A stretch of 44,869 bases of DNA from CAZUMW01 sp964621615 (GCA_964621615.1 CAZUMW010000038.1:1-44869), one strand, 5' to 3'. Positions 8,177 through 17,854 are shown, counted from the first letter of the stretch. Notes: generated by a model from the sequence alone, not told the origin. Numbers and translations are program-made.

Positions 8177-10141
8177 CTAAACCGCTTCAAGCTCGCGCCG
8201 CATTTCCATATCCATGAGCACCCGCTCCCGGGCCTTGTCTATGCCGAGCGCCTGGCGTTTTTTATCAATGTGGGCGATCATCTTTCTGGCCATTTCGACA
8301 GGGTCTTTCTCAAAGCCCCACATGCCGCCCCACTTCTCCTCAAGATCTTTAAAAAGATACTCGGTTACCCGCGTGCTCCCCGTTGTCGGAAACGTAACGC
8401 CGAAAAACGTATAAACGCCGGAAGCAACAAAATAATGTCCGATCGAAACCGCCTTTTCGCTCATCCACTCGGGAGCCGCCCCGGCAACGGGCATTTCGGA
8501 AATATCATCGCCGAGACCGCCTTCTTTCACCACCGCAGCAGCGGCAATCAGAATACGGCTGTTATCGACACAGGAGCCCATGTGCAACACCGGCGGAATA
8601 CCGACAGTTTCACACACTTCCGCGAGCCCGGCACCGCAGTACTTGGCGGCAGCCTCAGGCACCAGAAGCCCCGCCTTGCCGCAGGCCATGGCGCTGCAGC
8701 CGGTGGTGAGCACGATAACGTCATTTTTAATCAGCTCTTTTATTAGAGTCAAATGGTCGTTATCGTGGACGGTGCGTGCGTTATTGCACCCGACAACCCC
8801 GGCGATGCCGCGGATCCTGCCGCCGATAATATTGTCGTTGAGCGGCTTATAGGATGAGCGGAACGACCCGCCCAGCAGATAGTTGACCGTCTCGTGAGAA
8901 AACCCGACCACCATATCGCTCTTCTGCTGCGGGATACACGCTTCTGCTTTCCGCTTCGGGTATGCCTCGATCGCCGCCCGAACGATATCCTTGGCTGTTT
9001 CAATTGCGTTTTCTTCATCAAACTCTATATGACGCGCTCCCTCGATCCTTCCCTTGGGTGAGGTGGTAACGACTTCCGTGTGAAAGCACTGGGCAACGCT
9101 CTGAATCGCCTGCATCTGGCACTGCACATCGACGATCATCAGATCGAGGGCACCGGTTATAATCGCCATTTCCTGCTGCAGGAAATTGCCGGCGATGGGG
9201 ATGCCGTGGCGCATCAGTATCTCGTTAGCGGTGCAGCACATGCCCGTAAGGTTTATACCTGCGGCTCCCTTTGATTTTGCCAGCTCGATCATTTCCGGAT
9301 CCTGGCAGGCAACAACGATCATCTCGGAAAGCAGCGGCTCGTGCCCGTGCACAATGATATTTACATCCTCCTCTTTAAGCACGCCGAGATTGATCGAACC
9401 CGTAATCGGCATCGGGGTGCCGAACATGATGTCCTGCAGCTCGGTGGCAATCATCGAGCCGCCCCAGCCGTCGGCAATGGCCGCCCGGCCCGCCTGTGCA
9501 ATAAGGGACTGGTAATCCTGGTCAACACCCATATGCGTACGGTGCATAATTTCAACGATTTCACGGTCGACGCCGCGGGGCATCAAATCGTTCTGCCGCC
9601 AGACCTCCTGACGCTTGAGGGGGGCGCGCTTTGCAAATACCAGCTCGCCTTCCTGCTTGCCGAATTCTGCAAGGCACAGCTCACCGACTTTAACGGCCAG
9701 ATCATTCAGAGCCATGGACTCCACATCAAGCCCGAAGTCAAGGCCGATCTGCAGCAGCTTCTGCACGTCCTTAATTCCGTAGCCGGGCATTTCACCCCGC
9801 GCAGCAGCCAGAAACACGTGCGCGACGCCGCGGCCGTGGTCAGAGTGCGCTGCCGCACCGCCGGCGACCATACGGGTAAAATTTCGCGCGGCGATTGTTT
9901 CAGCCGTCGCGCCGCAGAGGCCCACCTTTTGCGGCTCGCCTTCTTTTTTGGGCGGCGGGACCCTGCACGGTCCCATTGAACAATTTTTGCAGCATACGCC
10001 GTCCGCCCCGATGGGGCAGGGCTTCATCGAATCAGCACGATCAAAGACCGTCGAAATATCCTGTTCGTGTGCCCGGTCGAGCATCTGCTGCGTTGCATCG
10101 CACACAGTGTGTTTTTTATCGCTGTTTTTTTTCTCTGCCAT
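8177..10141 (-). CDS. acsA: Ni-Fe carbon monoxide dehydrogenase catalytic subunit (CooS/AcsA)
   Basis: A 654-residue CODH that reduces CO2 to CO for AcsB. Start at MAEKKNSD, chosen because GGAGG lies 8 nt upstream. Fe-S cluster ligands are in the canonical spacing: C42 and C50 (D cluster), C51, C54, C59 and C76 (B cluster). C-cluster residues appear in HGHEP, GMCC, VGCNN, TTGCSA and MGSCVDNSR. Length and motifs are those of the bacterial ACS-associated enzyme. It lies between acsD and acsB, so it is the CODH of this ACS complex rather than a stand-alone CooS. Confidence 0.96.
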   Translation of the reverse strand: MAEKKNSDKKHTVCDATQQMLDRAHEQDISTVFDRADSMKPCPIGADGVCCKNCSMGPCRVPPPKKEGEPQKVGLCGATAETIAARNFTRMVAGGAAAHSDHGRGVAHVFLAAARGEMPGYGIKDVQKLLQIGLDFGLDVESMALNDLAVKVGELCLAEFGKQEGELVFAKRAPLKRQEVWRQNDLMPRGVDREIVEIMHRTHMGVDQDYQSLIAQAGRAAIADGWGGSMIATELQDIMFGTPMPITGSINLGVLKEEDVNIIVHGHEPLLSEMIVVACQDPEMIELAKSKGAAGINLTGMCCTANEILMRHGIPIAGNFLQQEMAIITGALDLMIVDVQCQMQAIQSVAQCFHTEVVTTSPKGRIEGARHIEFDEENAIETAKDIVRAAIEAYPKRKAEACIPQQKSDMVVGFSHETVNYLLGGSFRSSYKPLNDNIIGGRIRGIAGVVGCNNARTVHDNDHLTLIKELIKNDVIVLTTGCSAMACGKAGLLVPEAAAKYCGAGLAEVCETVGIPPVLHMGSCVDNSRILIAAAAVVKEGGLGDDISEMPVAGAAPEWMSEKAVSIGHYFVASGVYTFFGVTFPTTGSTRVTEYLFKDLEEKWGGMWGFEKDPVEMARKMIAHIDKKRQALGIDKARERVLMDMEMRRELEAV

Positions 10142-10308
10142 TGGTAAAACCTCCATAGCTTGGTGCCGCGCCGCGCAACCAATAAACAGACGTCGTGATT
10201 GCTGCCTCAGCACCGGGTAACCGCAAACCGCCGAAGGGGCGGGCTGCAAGGACATTCTTATCTAATCGACACACATTGTATAACGCATCTATTTACAATT
10301 AAAATTAA

Positions 10309-11823
10309 TTATGCGGGCTTTTTGCGCCGCTCGCTCCCGTACCCTTCCGAATACCAGTAGCGAAGATCGGTTTTTACCCGCTGCAGCATGCGCGAGGGGT
10401 CATCAACCCGGTCACGCCAGTTATATTTTTCCGATGCCTTGCCCGGCTCGTAGCTTTCCCGCATGACCCGCACCTTTGAGCCGGCTACGTTTTCCTCCTC
10501 GGCGATGACGCATTCATAATTATCATCCTCAGAAATAGGCGTCCAGGTGTCGGCGGGAACAAATTCAGGGGCCTGCTTGGCCAGCGTGGTTTTCGGGGCT
10601 TCAGCGGGCGCTTCCGCTTCCTCTGCCTGCTTTTGAGCAGCAGCCTCCTTAAGCGAGGTCAGAATCAGCCCTCCTTCTGCGGCTGCATCCTGCTTATCAA
10701 GCACCTTTATCAGCGCTATGGCATGGCCCGGCGCAAGCTCAACCGGGGTGTCCATGCACTTGACTATCCGGCACAGCGCTCCCTGCTCCAGCGCCTCGGC
10801 TATGCCTGAAACCTCAGCAGGTATTTCAGCTCTCGGCTGTGCAGCCTTTTGAGCGGCCGCCGCAGCCTCTTTCCTGGGCATTTCAAACCCGCCGAGCTCT
10901 GCAATATATTCTCTTACGAGCTGGATGGCCTCAGGGTGACGCATCACCAGCAGCTCTGCGCCCGCATTAAGCAGCGTGGTCGCCGTAACCGCCTCCATAA
11001 GAACGCCTCGGGACTTGGCTTCGCCCATATGCTCATCCGTGGGAAGCTTTGCTTCCTTGCACTTCCACACCTCATCTGCCATATTTGAAAGAAAGGGGCA
11101 TTGCAGCTTGTCATCATCCTGTGTCAGCGCCGCCTGGCGGATGCGTTCCATAACCGAATAGGTGTATTCAAGCCCGTACCCGAGCGCACCGGTTGTGGGG
11201 TCGATAATAATGTTTTCAAGAGGCACGCCCAGATTGGTCAGCAATATGTTGAGCTGCTTGGCAAGATTTATGTCGATCGGACTGCTGGCGACAAGCTTCA
11301 GATTATAGGCCAGCGCCTGCGCGCCGATCTGCTTGTGATTTGCCTCCTCAACCGGTCCGATAATGACCTGGTGATCGGCACAGGCCTCAGCTACTTTGCC
11401 GAGCACCTCGGCATCCTTGTCCACATTTGCGGTCCCCCATACAATAAGCGGAACCGAAACGGCTTCAGCCACCGCCTTCGCGGTTTCTGCAGCCTCGTCA
11501 GCGCTTCTGTCAAGGCCGTTGGGATCCGTGCTCTTAAGCCACAGCTGAATAAAATCGGCGCCGTACTCATCCTGTGCTTTCTTTGCCCAGGCGACCGGAT
11601 CGCCGAGCACGTCCCGGTATGGCTCAGCGCAGGCGTCCGCCCAGTCATCGGGCGCATAATCAGGCACTTGAATGCCGATCCGGGGTGCGTGGGGCATGTC
11701 GCCTTCAAATGTATAAAACGGATATGCGGTGTCGCCGCCCACCGTAATTGCGCGCGGACCCGAGCCGAGCGTGATCTCCTGTACGCTGCCCGTATATTCC
11801 TGACGGGGAATGTCAATTGCCAT
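10309..11823 (-). CDS. acsD: Corrinoid/iron-sulfur protein small subunit, AcsD, with long C-terminal extension
   Basis: A 504-residue protein. Residues 1 to about 310 form the AcsD TIM-barrel domain (ADFIQLWLKSTDPNG, LIVWGTAN, VIIGPVEEANHK, NIIIDPTTGALGYGLEYTYS). The rest is a long extension with an Ala/Glu-rich stretch (about 315-335), a small domain with CRIVKCMDTPVELAPGHAIALIKVLD, another Ala/Glu/Lys linker and a basic tail ending RRKKPA. The classical Moorella-type subunit is about 310 residues. I recall longer versions in some anaerobic lineages, so the extension may be lineage-typical. The start has GGAGGTG upstream. A 167-bp gap separates it from cooS. Confidence 0.92.
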   Translation of the reverse strand: MAIDIPRQEYTGSVQEITLGSGPRAITVGGDTAYPFYTFEGDMPHAPRIGIQVPDYAPDDWADACAEPYRDVLGDPVAWAKKAQDEYGADFIQLWLKSTDPNGLDRSADEAAETAKAVAEAVSVPLIVWGTANVDKDAEVLGKVAEACADHQVIIGPVEEANHKQIGAQALAYNLKLVASSPIDINLAKQLNILLTNLGVPLENIIIDPTTGALGYGLEYTYSVMERIRQAALTQDDDKLQCPFLSNMADEVWKCKEAKLPTDEHMGEAKSRGVLMEAVTATTLLNAGAELLVMRHPEAIQLVREYIAELGGFEMPRKEAAAAAQKAAQPRAEIPAEVSGIAEALEQGALCRIVKCMDTPVELAPGHAIALIKVLDKQDAAAEGGLILTSLKEAAAQKQAEEAEAPAEAPKTTLAKQAPEFVPADTWTPISEDDNYECVIAEEENVAGSKVRVMRESYEPGKASEKYNWRDRVDDPSRMLQRVKTDLRYWYSEGYGSERRKKPA

Positions 11824-11837
11824 GGTTCACCTCCATC

Positions 11838-12749
11838 TCATTGCTGTATATTAAGTGCGAATTTTGCCGCTTTAACGGTGTTTTTCATAAGCATCGTTAT
11901 GGTCATGGGACCTACACCCCCAGGCACCGGGGTAATAGCGCCCGCTATTTCCTTTGCGGCATCAAAGTCAACATCGCCTTTCAGCACGGCGATTTTCTTG
12001 CCTGTTTTCTGGCTTATTTTTTCACCCACCCGGTTTACGCCGACATCAATAACGCATGCCCCGGGCTTTATCCACTCGGGCTTCACCAGGCCGGGAACCC
12101 CTGCCGCTACAATCAGAATATCGGCGCGGCGGCAGTGCTCAGCCATATCCCGGGTACGGGTGTGGATCACGGTTACTGTCGCATTTGCCCCGCGTGCCTT
12201 TTGAAGCATGATGTTGGCGATCGGCTTACCCACAATATTTGAGCGCCCGACGACCACCACTTCCGCACCCTCAGTCTCAATGCCCGAGCGCACTATCAGC
12301 TCCTGAATACCCGCCGGCGTGCAGGGCAGAAACTTCACCTCATCGCCCCCGATCATGAGTCGACCGACATTGACCGGGTGAAAGCCGTCCACATCCTTGT
12401 CGGGGTTGATAGCGTTAAGCACTTTTTTTTCATTTATGTGGGGGGGGAGCGGAAGCTGAACCAGTATGCCGTGGATGCTTGAATCGGCGTTGTATTTTCT
12501 GATCAGCTCAAGCAGCGCGTCTTCTGAAATATCCGCCGGCTGGCTGTCCTGTATGGAATGGAAATCAAGCTCGTGGGATGTCTTCTGTTTGGCGGTCACA
12601 TAGCTGACCGATGCCGGGTCCTCGCCCACCAGTATGGTCACCAGACCGGGAACAGCGCCGCGGGATTCCTTCAGGTGAGCAACGTCGGCCTTCAGCTCCT
12701 CCCGGATCTGGGCCGCGATATCTTTGCCGCTGATTATTGTTGCTGTCAT
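11838..12749 (-). CDS. folD: Bifunctional methylene-THF dehydrogenase/methenyl-THF cyclohydrolase, FolD
   Basis: A 303-residue enzyme carrying out cyclohydrolysis of methenyl-THF and its NAD(P)H-linked reduction, the middle two steps of the methyl branch. Visible signatures: Y50VTAKQK (catalytic Tyr/Lys), VQLPLPPHI, DKDVDGFHPVNVGRL, PCTPAGI, GRSNIVGKP and PVPGGVGPMT. Its start overlaps the cooC stop as ATGA. An 8-G run (12440-12447) and an 8-T run (12423-12430) on the plus strand lie in the coding region. No separate fchA is present. Confidence 0.96.
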   Translation of the reverse strand: MTATIISGKDIAAQIREELKADVAHLKESRGAVPGLVTILVGEDPASVSYVTAKQKTSHELDFHSIQDSQPADISEDALLELIRKYNADSSIHGILVQLPLPPHINEKKVLNAINPDKDVDGFHPVNVGRLMIGGDEVKFLPCTPAGIQELIVRSGIETEGAEVVVVGRSNIVGKPIANIMLQKARGANATVTVIHTRTRDMAEHCRRADILIVAAGVPGLVKPEWIKPGACVIDVGVNRVGEKISQKTGKKIAVLKGDVDFDAAKEIAGAITPVPGGVGPMTITMLMKNTVKAAKFALNIQQ

Positions 12750-13549
12750 AAGGCACCTCGCTTTTGGGGTGTGTCGTGTTCTTCATCGGCAAACACTTTT
12801 GCCGCTATGGCATTAACCGCGCTGCACACCGGCGCTTCATCGGGCAGCTCAAGCAGCGTTTTTTGATCAATATCGTACTGGGGTATCAGCTCGTCATGGG
12901 GCACAATACCCAGCAATCGTACGCCCTCAATGGACGCCTGGCGCATAAATTCGGATGACGGCTCTGATGGAGCATCATTTACCACAAGCCCGACATCCCG
13001 CACGTCAAGCTTCATCTCTCCGGCAAGCTCGCGGATGCGGCGGGCAGCGCGCAGCCCATTCAGCGAATAGTCAGAAACGATAACGAGGCTGTCGATATGG
13101 CGCGCGGTCCGGCGGCTGAGATGCTCAAGGCCCGCCTCATTATCGATGACCACATAGGGGTAATTCTTGGCAAGCACCTCAAGATGCTTGCGCAGAATAT
13201 TGTTAATGTAACAGTAGCACCCGGGGCCCTCCGGCCTGCCCATAACCAGCAGGTCTATGTCGCGGGACTCCATAAGCGTCTGATTGAGCATAAGCTCAAG
13301 ATAAGCTTCCTTTGGCATACCCGCCGGCACTTCGCCTTTGTTGTCAAAAAACTCCTGGCGCGTCCGGCCGATGGTCTTCAGGCCCTCTGCAGACACGAAG
13401 CCAAGGGCCTCCGGCAGATTCGCATCCGGATCGGCATCAACCGCAAGTACGGGCCGCATGCTGCTGTGGACCAAATAGCGTACAAAAAGACCGGCAACTG
13501 TCGTTTTTCCGGTTCCGCCTTTTCCGGTTACTGCCGTAACAAAGCTCAT
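12746..13549 (-). CDS. cooC: CooC/AcsF-type ATPase for CODH/ACS nickel maturation
   Basis: A 267-residue SIMIBI-class ATPase with the deviant Walker A motif GKGGTGKT at residues 9-16, VDADPDANL, and a paired-Cys-like YCYINNIL segment. Known relatives load or help insert nickel into CODH or ACS. Its position inside the acs operon, overlapping folD by 4 bp, supports that role. The 106-bp gap upstream contains an AT-rich hairpin. Confidence 0.9.
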   Translation of the reverse strand: MSFVTAVTGKGGTGKTTVAGLFVRYLVHSSMRPVLAVDADPDANLPEALGFVSAEGLKTIGRTRQEFFDNKGEVPAGMPKEAYLELMLNQTLMESRDIDLLVMGRPEGPGCYCYINNILRKHLEVLAKNYPYVVIDNEAGLEHLSRRTARHIDSLVIVSDYSLNGLRAARRIRELAGEMKLDVRDVGLVVNDAPSEPSSEFMRQASIEGVRLLGIVPHDELIPQYDIDQKTLLELPDEAPVCSAVNAIAAKVFADEEHDTPQKRGAL

Positions 13550-13627
13550 GCTTTATCCTCTACAAATACGTATACAGCATACGCATGCGGTGTCTGGTGC
13601 ATCCGTATTATCACAAAGTAAGGGGAG

Positions 13628-13657
13628 AAAAAAAGATAATAAATATCTTATTTTTTT
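13628..13657 (-). terminator. AT-rich hairpin with T run after acsV (possible attenuator)
   Basis: Directly after the acsV stop (read on minus), AAGATA and TATCTT arms around a 5-nt loop (13633-13649) are followed by about seven T. The stem is weak and all but one pair per arm is A-T. If active it would reduce rather than end transcription into cooC and the rest of the operon. The same hairpin has a T run on the other strand. Confidence 0.35.
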
Positions 13658-15623
13658 AACATATTTTCTTGCTGTGCGCAAGAGCGTTACAGGTTCCGGG
13701 GAATAAATGAGTATTGGTATGGGGAAAAAACATGCTTCCCATATATTTATCCATAAAGCTGTGATCCTCGCTGAGCTCAATATTAGTCATTTTGGCCGCT
13801 ATTTCCTCCCCTTCGGCAAGCAGATCACGGGACAGGGTTGCAAGACGGGCACCCAGAAGCGACCCGTTGCCGATAAAGAGAAATTTTTCCGTCTGGATCT
13901 CGGGAAGCAGCCCGATAATAATTGCCTCGTCGAGATCGATAAAGTCCCCGAATGCCCCTGCAATAATAACCCGCTCAAGCTCACTGAACCCGAGTCCGAC
14001 TTTATCCAGCAGGCACTGGCAGCCGGCAAACATGGCGGCTTTTGCCCTCAGAAGATTATCGATATCAGGTTCGGTAATAACAATATCGTCATCAACTCCA
14101 GCGTTTTCCCTGTCCACCAGCACATATTCCATGCCGTCAGGGCCTTCACGAAGCCGCGGCGTGGTGCAGTCGGGGTTGAACTTGCCGTTCTGATCAAGCA
14201 CCCCTTTCTGTAAAAATTCTGCAAGTATAGTAATAGCGCCGGAGCCGCATATGCCGCGCGGGCGCTCTTTGCCGATGGTCACAACCATGGGGTCCAGCGT
14301 TGCAGGATCTATGTGAAAGCGCTCTATGGCACCCCGCGCCGCGCGCATCCCGAAGCGAAGCCCGCCGCCCTCGAATGCCGGGCCGGCCGAGCAGGATGCC
14401 GTGATAAGGAAATCGGCGTTTCCTACCACGATTTCGCCGTTGGTTCCGACATCCATATACAGGGTAAGCTCTTCTGCTTTGTGCATGCCGGTGCTGAGCA
14501 CCCCGGCAACAATATCACCGCCCACATAGCTTGCCACTGAGGGAAATGTATATACCTGTATGCTGTCCCGGACGGCAAGGCCCAGGTCACCGGCCGGCAT
14601 GGGGGGAAGCGTGTTTGCAACCGGCGTATAAGGGGCCTCGCGTATATAGCGGGGGTCGAGCCCGGCAAACAGGTGGGTCATGACGGTATTGCCGGCGGCA
14701 GCAATGTGCGAAATGTCATCGCTGCTAATGTCCGCCTGCGAGCACAGCTCTCTTATAAGCCCGTTCAGGCCCTCAGCGGCAGCCTCTCTGAGCTTGCTGA
14801 GGCCCTGCCCTTTTCCTGAAAAAACAATGCGGCTGATGACATCCTCTCCGAATTGAATCTGCGGATTGTAGGATGATGCCTCAGCCACCGGAGCCCGCTT
14901 ATCCAGATCAATGAGCTGCCCCCACAGGGATGTTGTGCCGATATCAAACGCAGCGCAGTAGGTTGCGCCGGTTGTGTCCCCTTTTTGAACATGAACCAGC
15001 GCGTGGGAGTACTGCCCGGTGCAGGTGAGACTCATTCCGCTTCGCTGCTGCAAAATACCTGCAGTCACCCCCCAATCGGACTCCCGCAGGAGGCGCGGCA
15101 GCTCTTTTACTATTCCGCGGTCAATTCCAACCTCGCCGATGCCGTGCTGCTGCTTCAGCGCCCGTAAAAACCGGGACAGGTCGCTTGCGTTGTCCTCAAG
15201 CGTTGGCGGCGAGCAGGACACATAATACTTCCTTACCGGCGGACTGAACATATCGCCGGCGGCCATACGCTCTGCCTCCTGTACCGCAGCGTGCCGGGTA
15301 TCGTGACGGTGCTCTTTTTTCTGTGCCGGGAGCTGAACGACTTTTTCCGATTCCGGCACATAGACAGCAGCATCGGAAACCACCGTGCACTGGCATGCCA
15401 GCCGGTAGCCTTTTTCATAATCTTCCGGGGAAATCATGCCCCGGTTGGAACAGTCGACTTCGCCCGAGTCTATGCGCACCCGGCACTTGCCGCACACGCC
15501 CTCACCGCCGCAGGCGGCAGTAATGTGCACGCCGGCATCCATGGCGATATCGAGCAGATTGTCGCCTTTTACCGCCTGTATGGTTGTTTCAGCAGGCAAA
15601 AAGCGAATAGTTACCTGTTTCAT
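13656..15623 (-). CDS. acsV: AcsV-type corrinoid activation ferredoxin (RACo-like)
   Basis: A 655-residue protein with an N-terminal plant-type [2Fe-2S] ferredoxin domain (C38x5C44xxC47, then LAC77) followed by a linker and a large ASKHA-like ATPase region (FDIGTTSLWGQLIDL near residue 222, MDVGTNGEIVVGN, CSAGPAFEGG, ICGSGAITI, IIAGAFGDFIDLDEA). Known relatives reductively reactivate the oxidised Co(II) corrinoid Fe-S protein at the cost of ATP. It sits between fhs (31 bp) and cooC, within the acs operon. Confidence 0.93.
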   Translation of the reverse strand: MKQVTIRFLPAETTIQAVKGDNLLDIAMDAGVHITAACGGEGVCGKCRVRIDSGEVDCSNRGMISPEDYEKGYRLACQCTVVSDAAVYVPESEKVVQLPAQKKEHRHDTRHAAVQEAERMAAGDMFSPPVRKYYVSCSPPTLEDNASDLSRFLRALKQQHGIGEVGIDRGIVKELPRLLRESDWGVTAGILQQRSGMSLTCTGQYSHALVHVQKGDTTGATYCAAFDIGTTSLWGQLIDLDKRAPVAEASSYNPQIQFGEDVISRIVFSGKGQGLSKLREAAAEGLNGLIRELCSQADISSDDISHIAAAGNTVMTHLFAGLDPRYIREAPYTPVANTLPPMPAGDLGLAVRDSIQVYTFPSVASYVGGDIVAGVLSTGMHKAEELTLYMDVGTNGEIVVGNADFLITASCSAGPAFEGGGLRFGMRAARGAIERFHIDPATLDPMVVTIGKERPRGICGSGAITILAEFLQKGVLDQNGKFNPDCTTPRLREGPDGMEYVLVDRENAGVDDDIVITEPDIDNLLRAKAAMFAGCQCLLDKVGLGFSELERVIIAGAFGDFIDLDEAIIIGLLPEIQTEKFLFIGNGSLLGARLATLSRDLLAEGEEIAAKMTNIELSEDHSFMDKYMGSMFFPHTNTHLFPGTCNALAHSKKIC

Positions 15624-15654
15624 AAACCCCTTCTTCCGATTCTAAGAACCGCGC

Positions 15655-17418
15655 TTAAAACAGCCCGGTTACTTTCCCGGTTTCAACATCAACATCAACC
15701 CTTCTGAACGCAGGATCCGATCCGGTGCCGGGCATAAGGCTGATAGATCCGGCACAGGGACACAGAAATTTCGCCCCTGAATAAATAAGAACGTCACGGA
15801 TGGGCAGGGTCCAGCCCGACGGCACCCCTTTAAGGGCCGGATCATGGGTAAGGCTCAGGTGGGTTTTGACCATCATGGTTGCAAAATCATCAAAATGAGG
15901 ATCGGCTTCGAGCTCTTTTGCCTTTTTCTCCGCCTCGGGAGTCCAGCTGACCCCGTCTGCTCCGTAGACCTCTTTTGCAATGAGGTCGACCCGGTCCCGA
16001 AGCTTCGTGTCAAACGGGTAGAGAAAATCAAACTGACTTTCCTCTCCACACGCATCAAGCACCGCATCGGCAAGCTCAAGCGCTCCGTCGCCCCCGTCGG
16101 CCCAGTGTGTTGATTTTGCGCACCGGGCGCCGGCCTTCTCAGCCGCTTTGCGGACCATATCGATTTCGGCATCCGTATCGGTATGGAAGGCATTAATGCA
16201 CACCACGGGGTTAATGCCTGATTTGCGAATGGTCTTTATGTGGTGAATCATGTTGCTGAGCCCGCTTTCAAGGAGCCCGAGGTTTTCTTTGGTGTATTCT
16301 TCAGACAGGGGCAGCCCGGGAACGACTTTCGGACCTCCCCCGTGCATTTTCAGGCCGCGAATGGTGGTCGTCAGCACGGACACGTGGGGCTTGAGCCCGC
16401 TGAACCGGCATTTCACATTCCAGAATTTTTCAAACCCGATATCGGCGCCAAAGCCGCTTTCGGTAACATGGTAATCAAACAGCTTGAGCCCGATACGGTC
16501 TGCAATGATGGATGACTGCCCCACCGCTATGTTGGCAAAAGGGCCGGCATGAACCATGCAGGGCTGGTACTCAGCCGTGCACATAAGGGTCGGGTTGATG
16601 GTGTTTCTCATCCAGGCGGTCATGGCTCCGCCAACTTCAAGGTCCCCCGTGGTGATGCGCTTTCCTTTTCTGTCAAACGCCACCGTTATATTGTCCAGCC
16701 GCTCCCGCAAATCGGCCAGATTTTTCACAATTGACAGAATAGCCATGCACTCGGAGCTCACGCTGATCCCGAAGCGGGACTCCATTGTATAGCCGTTCAT
16801 TTTGCCGCCCAGCCCGATCACAATCTGACGAAGGCTCTGGGCGCAAAAATCCATAACCCACCCCATTTCCACACGGTTGGGATCGATGTTGAGGCGCTTC
16901 ATGGCGGAGCGGCGAAGCAGCGTTTCATCGTCGTAATTTCTTTCATGCTGCATCCGCGAGGTGAGCGCCACCATGGCCAGATTATGTGCATTGGTAATAT
17001 CGTTGATATCCCCGGTAAGGCCGAGGGAAAATTCAGTCATAGGAATAAGCAGTGCATTGCCGCCTCCTGCAGCCGTACCCTTTACGTTCATTGTCGGGCC
17101 CCCTGATGGCTGCCGGAGGCATCCGCCGACGTTTTTTCCTCTTTTGCCGAGCCCCTCAATAAGGCCTACCGAGGTTGTGCTTTTTCCTTCCCCGAGCGGT
17201 GTCGGGGTAATCGCGGTAATTTCGATGTATTTGCCGTCCGGCCTGTCCTGAAGCCGGTTCATAATGTTAAGAAAGTCAAGCTTGGCAAGACGCCCCATAG
17301 CATTTATTTCATTTTTCTCCAGCCCGAGCCGCTCCTGCCACTCATCAGGTTCAGGCATGTTTTTCTCAGCTTCCTCTGAAATTTGCCAATCTTTCATTTT
17401 GGTTGCATCATAGGCCAT
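15655..17418 (-). CDS. fhs: Formate-tetrahydrofolate ligase, Fhs
   Basis: A 587-residue ATP-dependent ligase that makes 10-formyl-THF from formate. The P-loop-like TPTPLGEGKSTT lies at residues 71-82, and family segments include PSGGPTMNVKGTAAGGG, NIDPNRVEMGWVMDF and GLKMHGGGPKVVPG. I chose the ATG preceded by AGGAGG 7 nt upstream (MAYDATKM). An upstream GTG would add 14 residues but runs through the ribosome-binding site. It is the first gene of the Wood-Ljungdahl operon, preceded by a long AT-rich intergenic region. Confidence 0.96.
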   Translation of the reverse strand: MAYDATKMKDWQISEEAEKNMPEPDEWQERLGLEKNEINAMGRLAKLDFLNIMNRLQDRPDGKYIEITAITPTPLGEGKSTTSVGLIEGLGKRGKNVGGCLRQPSGGPTMNVKGTAAGGGNALLIPMTEFSLGLTGDINDITNAHNLAMVALTSRMQHERNYDDETLLRRSAMKRLNIDPNRVEMGWVMDFCAQSLRQIVIGLGGKMNGYTMESRFGISVSSECMAILSIVKNLADLRERLDNITVAFDRKGKRITTGDLEVGGAMTAWMRNTINPTLMCTAEYQPCMVHAGPFANIAVGQSSIIADRIGLKLFDYHVTESGFGADIGFEKFWNVKCRFSGLKPHVSVLTTTIRGLKMHGGGPKVVPGLPLSEEYTKENLGLLESGLSNMIHHIKTIRKSGINPVVCINAFHTDTDAEIDMVRKAAEKAGARCAKSTHWADGGDGALELADAVLDACGEESQFDFLYPFDTKLRDRVDLIAKEVYGADGVSWTPEAEKKAKELEADPHFDDFATMMVKTHLSLTHDPALKGVPSGWTLPIRDVLIYSGAKFLCPCAGSISLMPGTGSDPAFRRVDVDVETGKVTGLF

Positions 17419-17516
17419 ATACCGTCCTCCTGTGTGAAAAAGGTATACATTATAGACCACTTTTCGGGCTTAACAGTGGTTTGTAAGACAGGAGCTTTAC
17501 CAGTGCCTTTCCTTCT

Positions 17517-17546
17517 GTTATCCTCCATCCGGCATGGTATTGTCAA
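17517..17546 (-). promoter_or_regulatory. fhs: Candidate sigma-70 promoter for the Wood-Ljungdahl operon
   Basis: On minus, TTGACA (17546-17541) is followed after 18 nt by GATAAC (17522-17517). This is a perfect -35 with a fair -10, placing the transcript start about 90 nt before fhs. A TATAAT (17454-17449) closer to the gene has no matching -35. The surrounding 17419-17882 region is strongly AT-rich and gene-free. Confidence 0.4.
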
Positions 17547-17590
17547 GATGTTCATTAAATATCCGGCAATAATACCGTATTTAATAAAAA

Positions 17591-17637
17591 TATTATAGCA
17601 ATTTATAATTTATCAAATTATTATTACTGCTATAATA
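17591..17637. promoter_or_regulatory. 10-bp inverted repeat upstream of fhs, possible operator
   Basis: TATTATAGCA (17591-17600) and its exact complement TGCTATAATA (17628-17637) are 27 bp apart, upstream of the candidate fhs promoter. The two-armed arrangement suits a dimeric regulator. The base composition also makes chance AT palindromes likely, though each arm includes a GC dinucleotide. No regulator gene is in the window. Confidence 0.35.
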
Positions 17638-17854
17638 AAAATATTTTTCGCACTACTTACTTACTGAACTAAAAAAGGATTATTTCAAACATAGGTAACT
17701 TTTCATAAAAAATCAATTCAAAATTTACAAATAATGTTAACAAACAAAAACAGGATTTGTTATGTAGCCTCGTTAAAACACACGAGCCGGGTGTACATCG
17801 GGATTATCCGGATATGTATGCACTATGGAGGGATAAAAATGCAGGTGTCGGATA

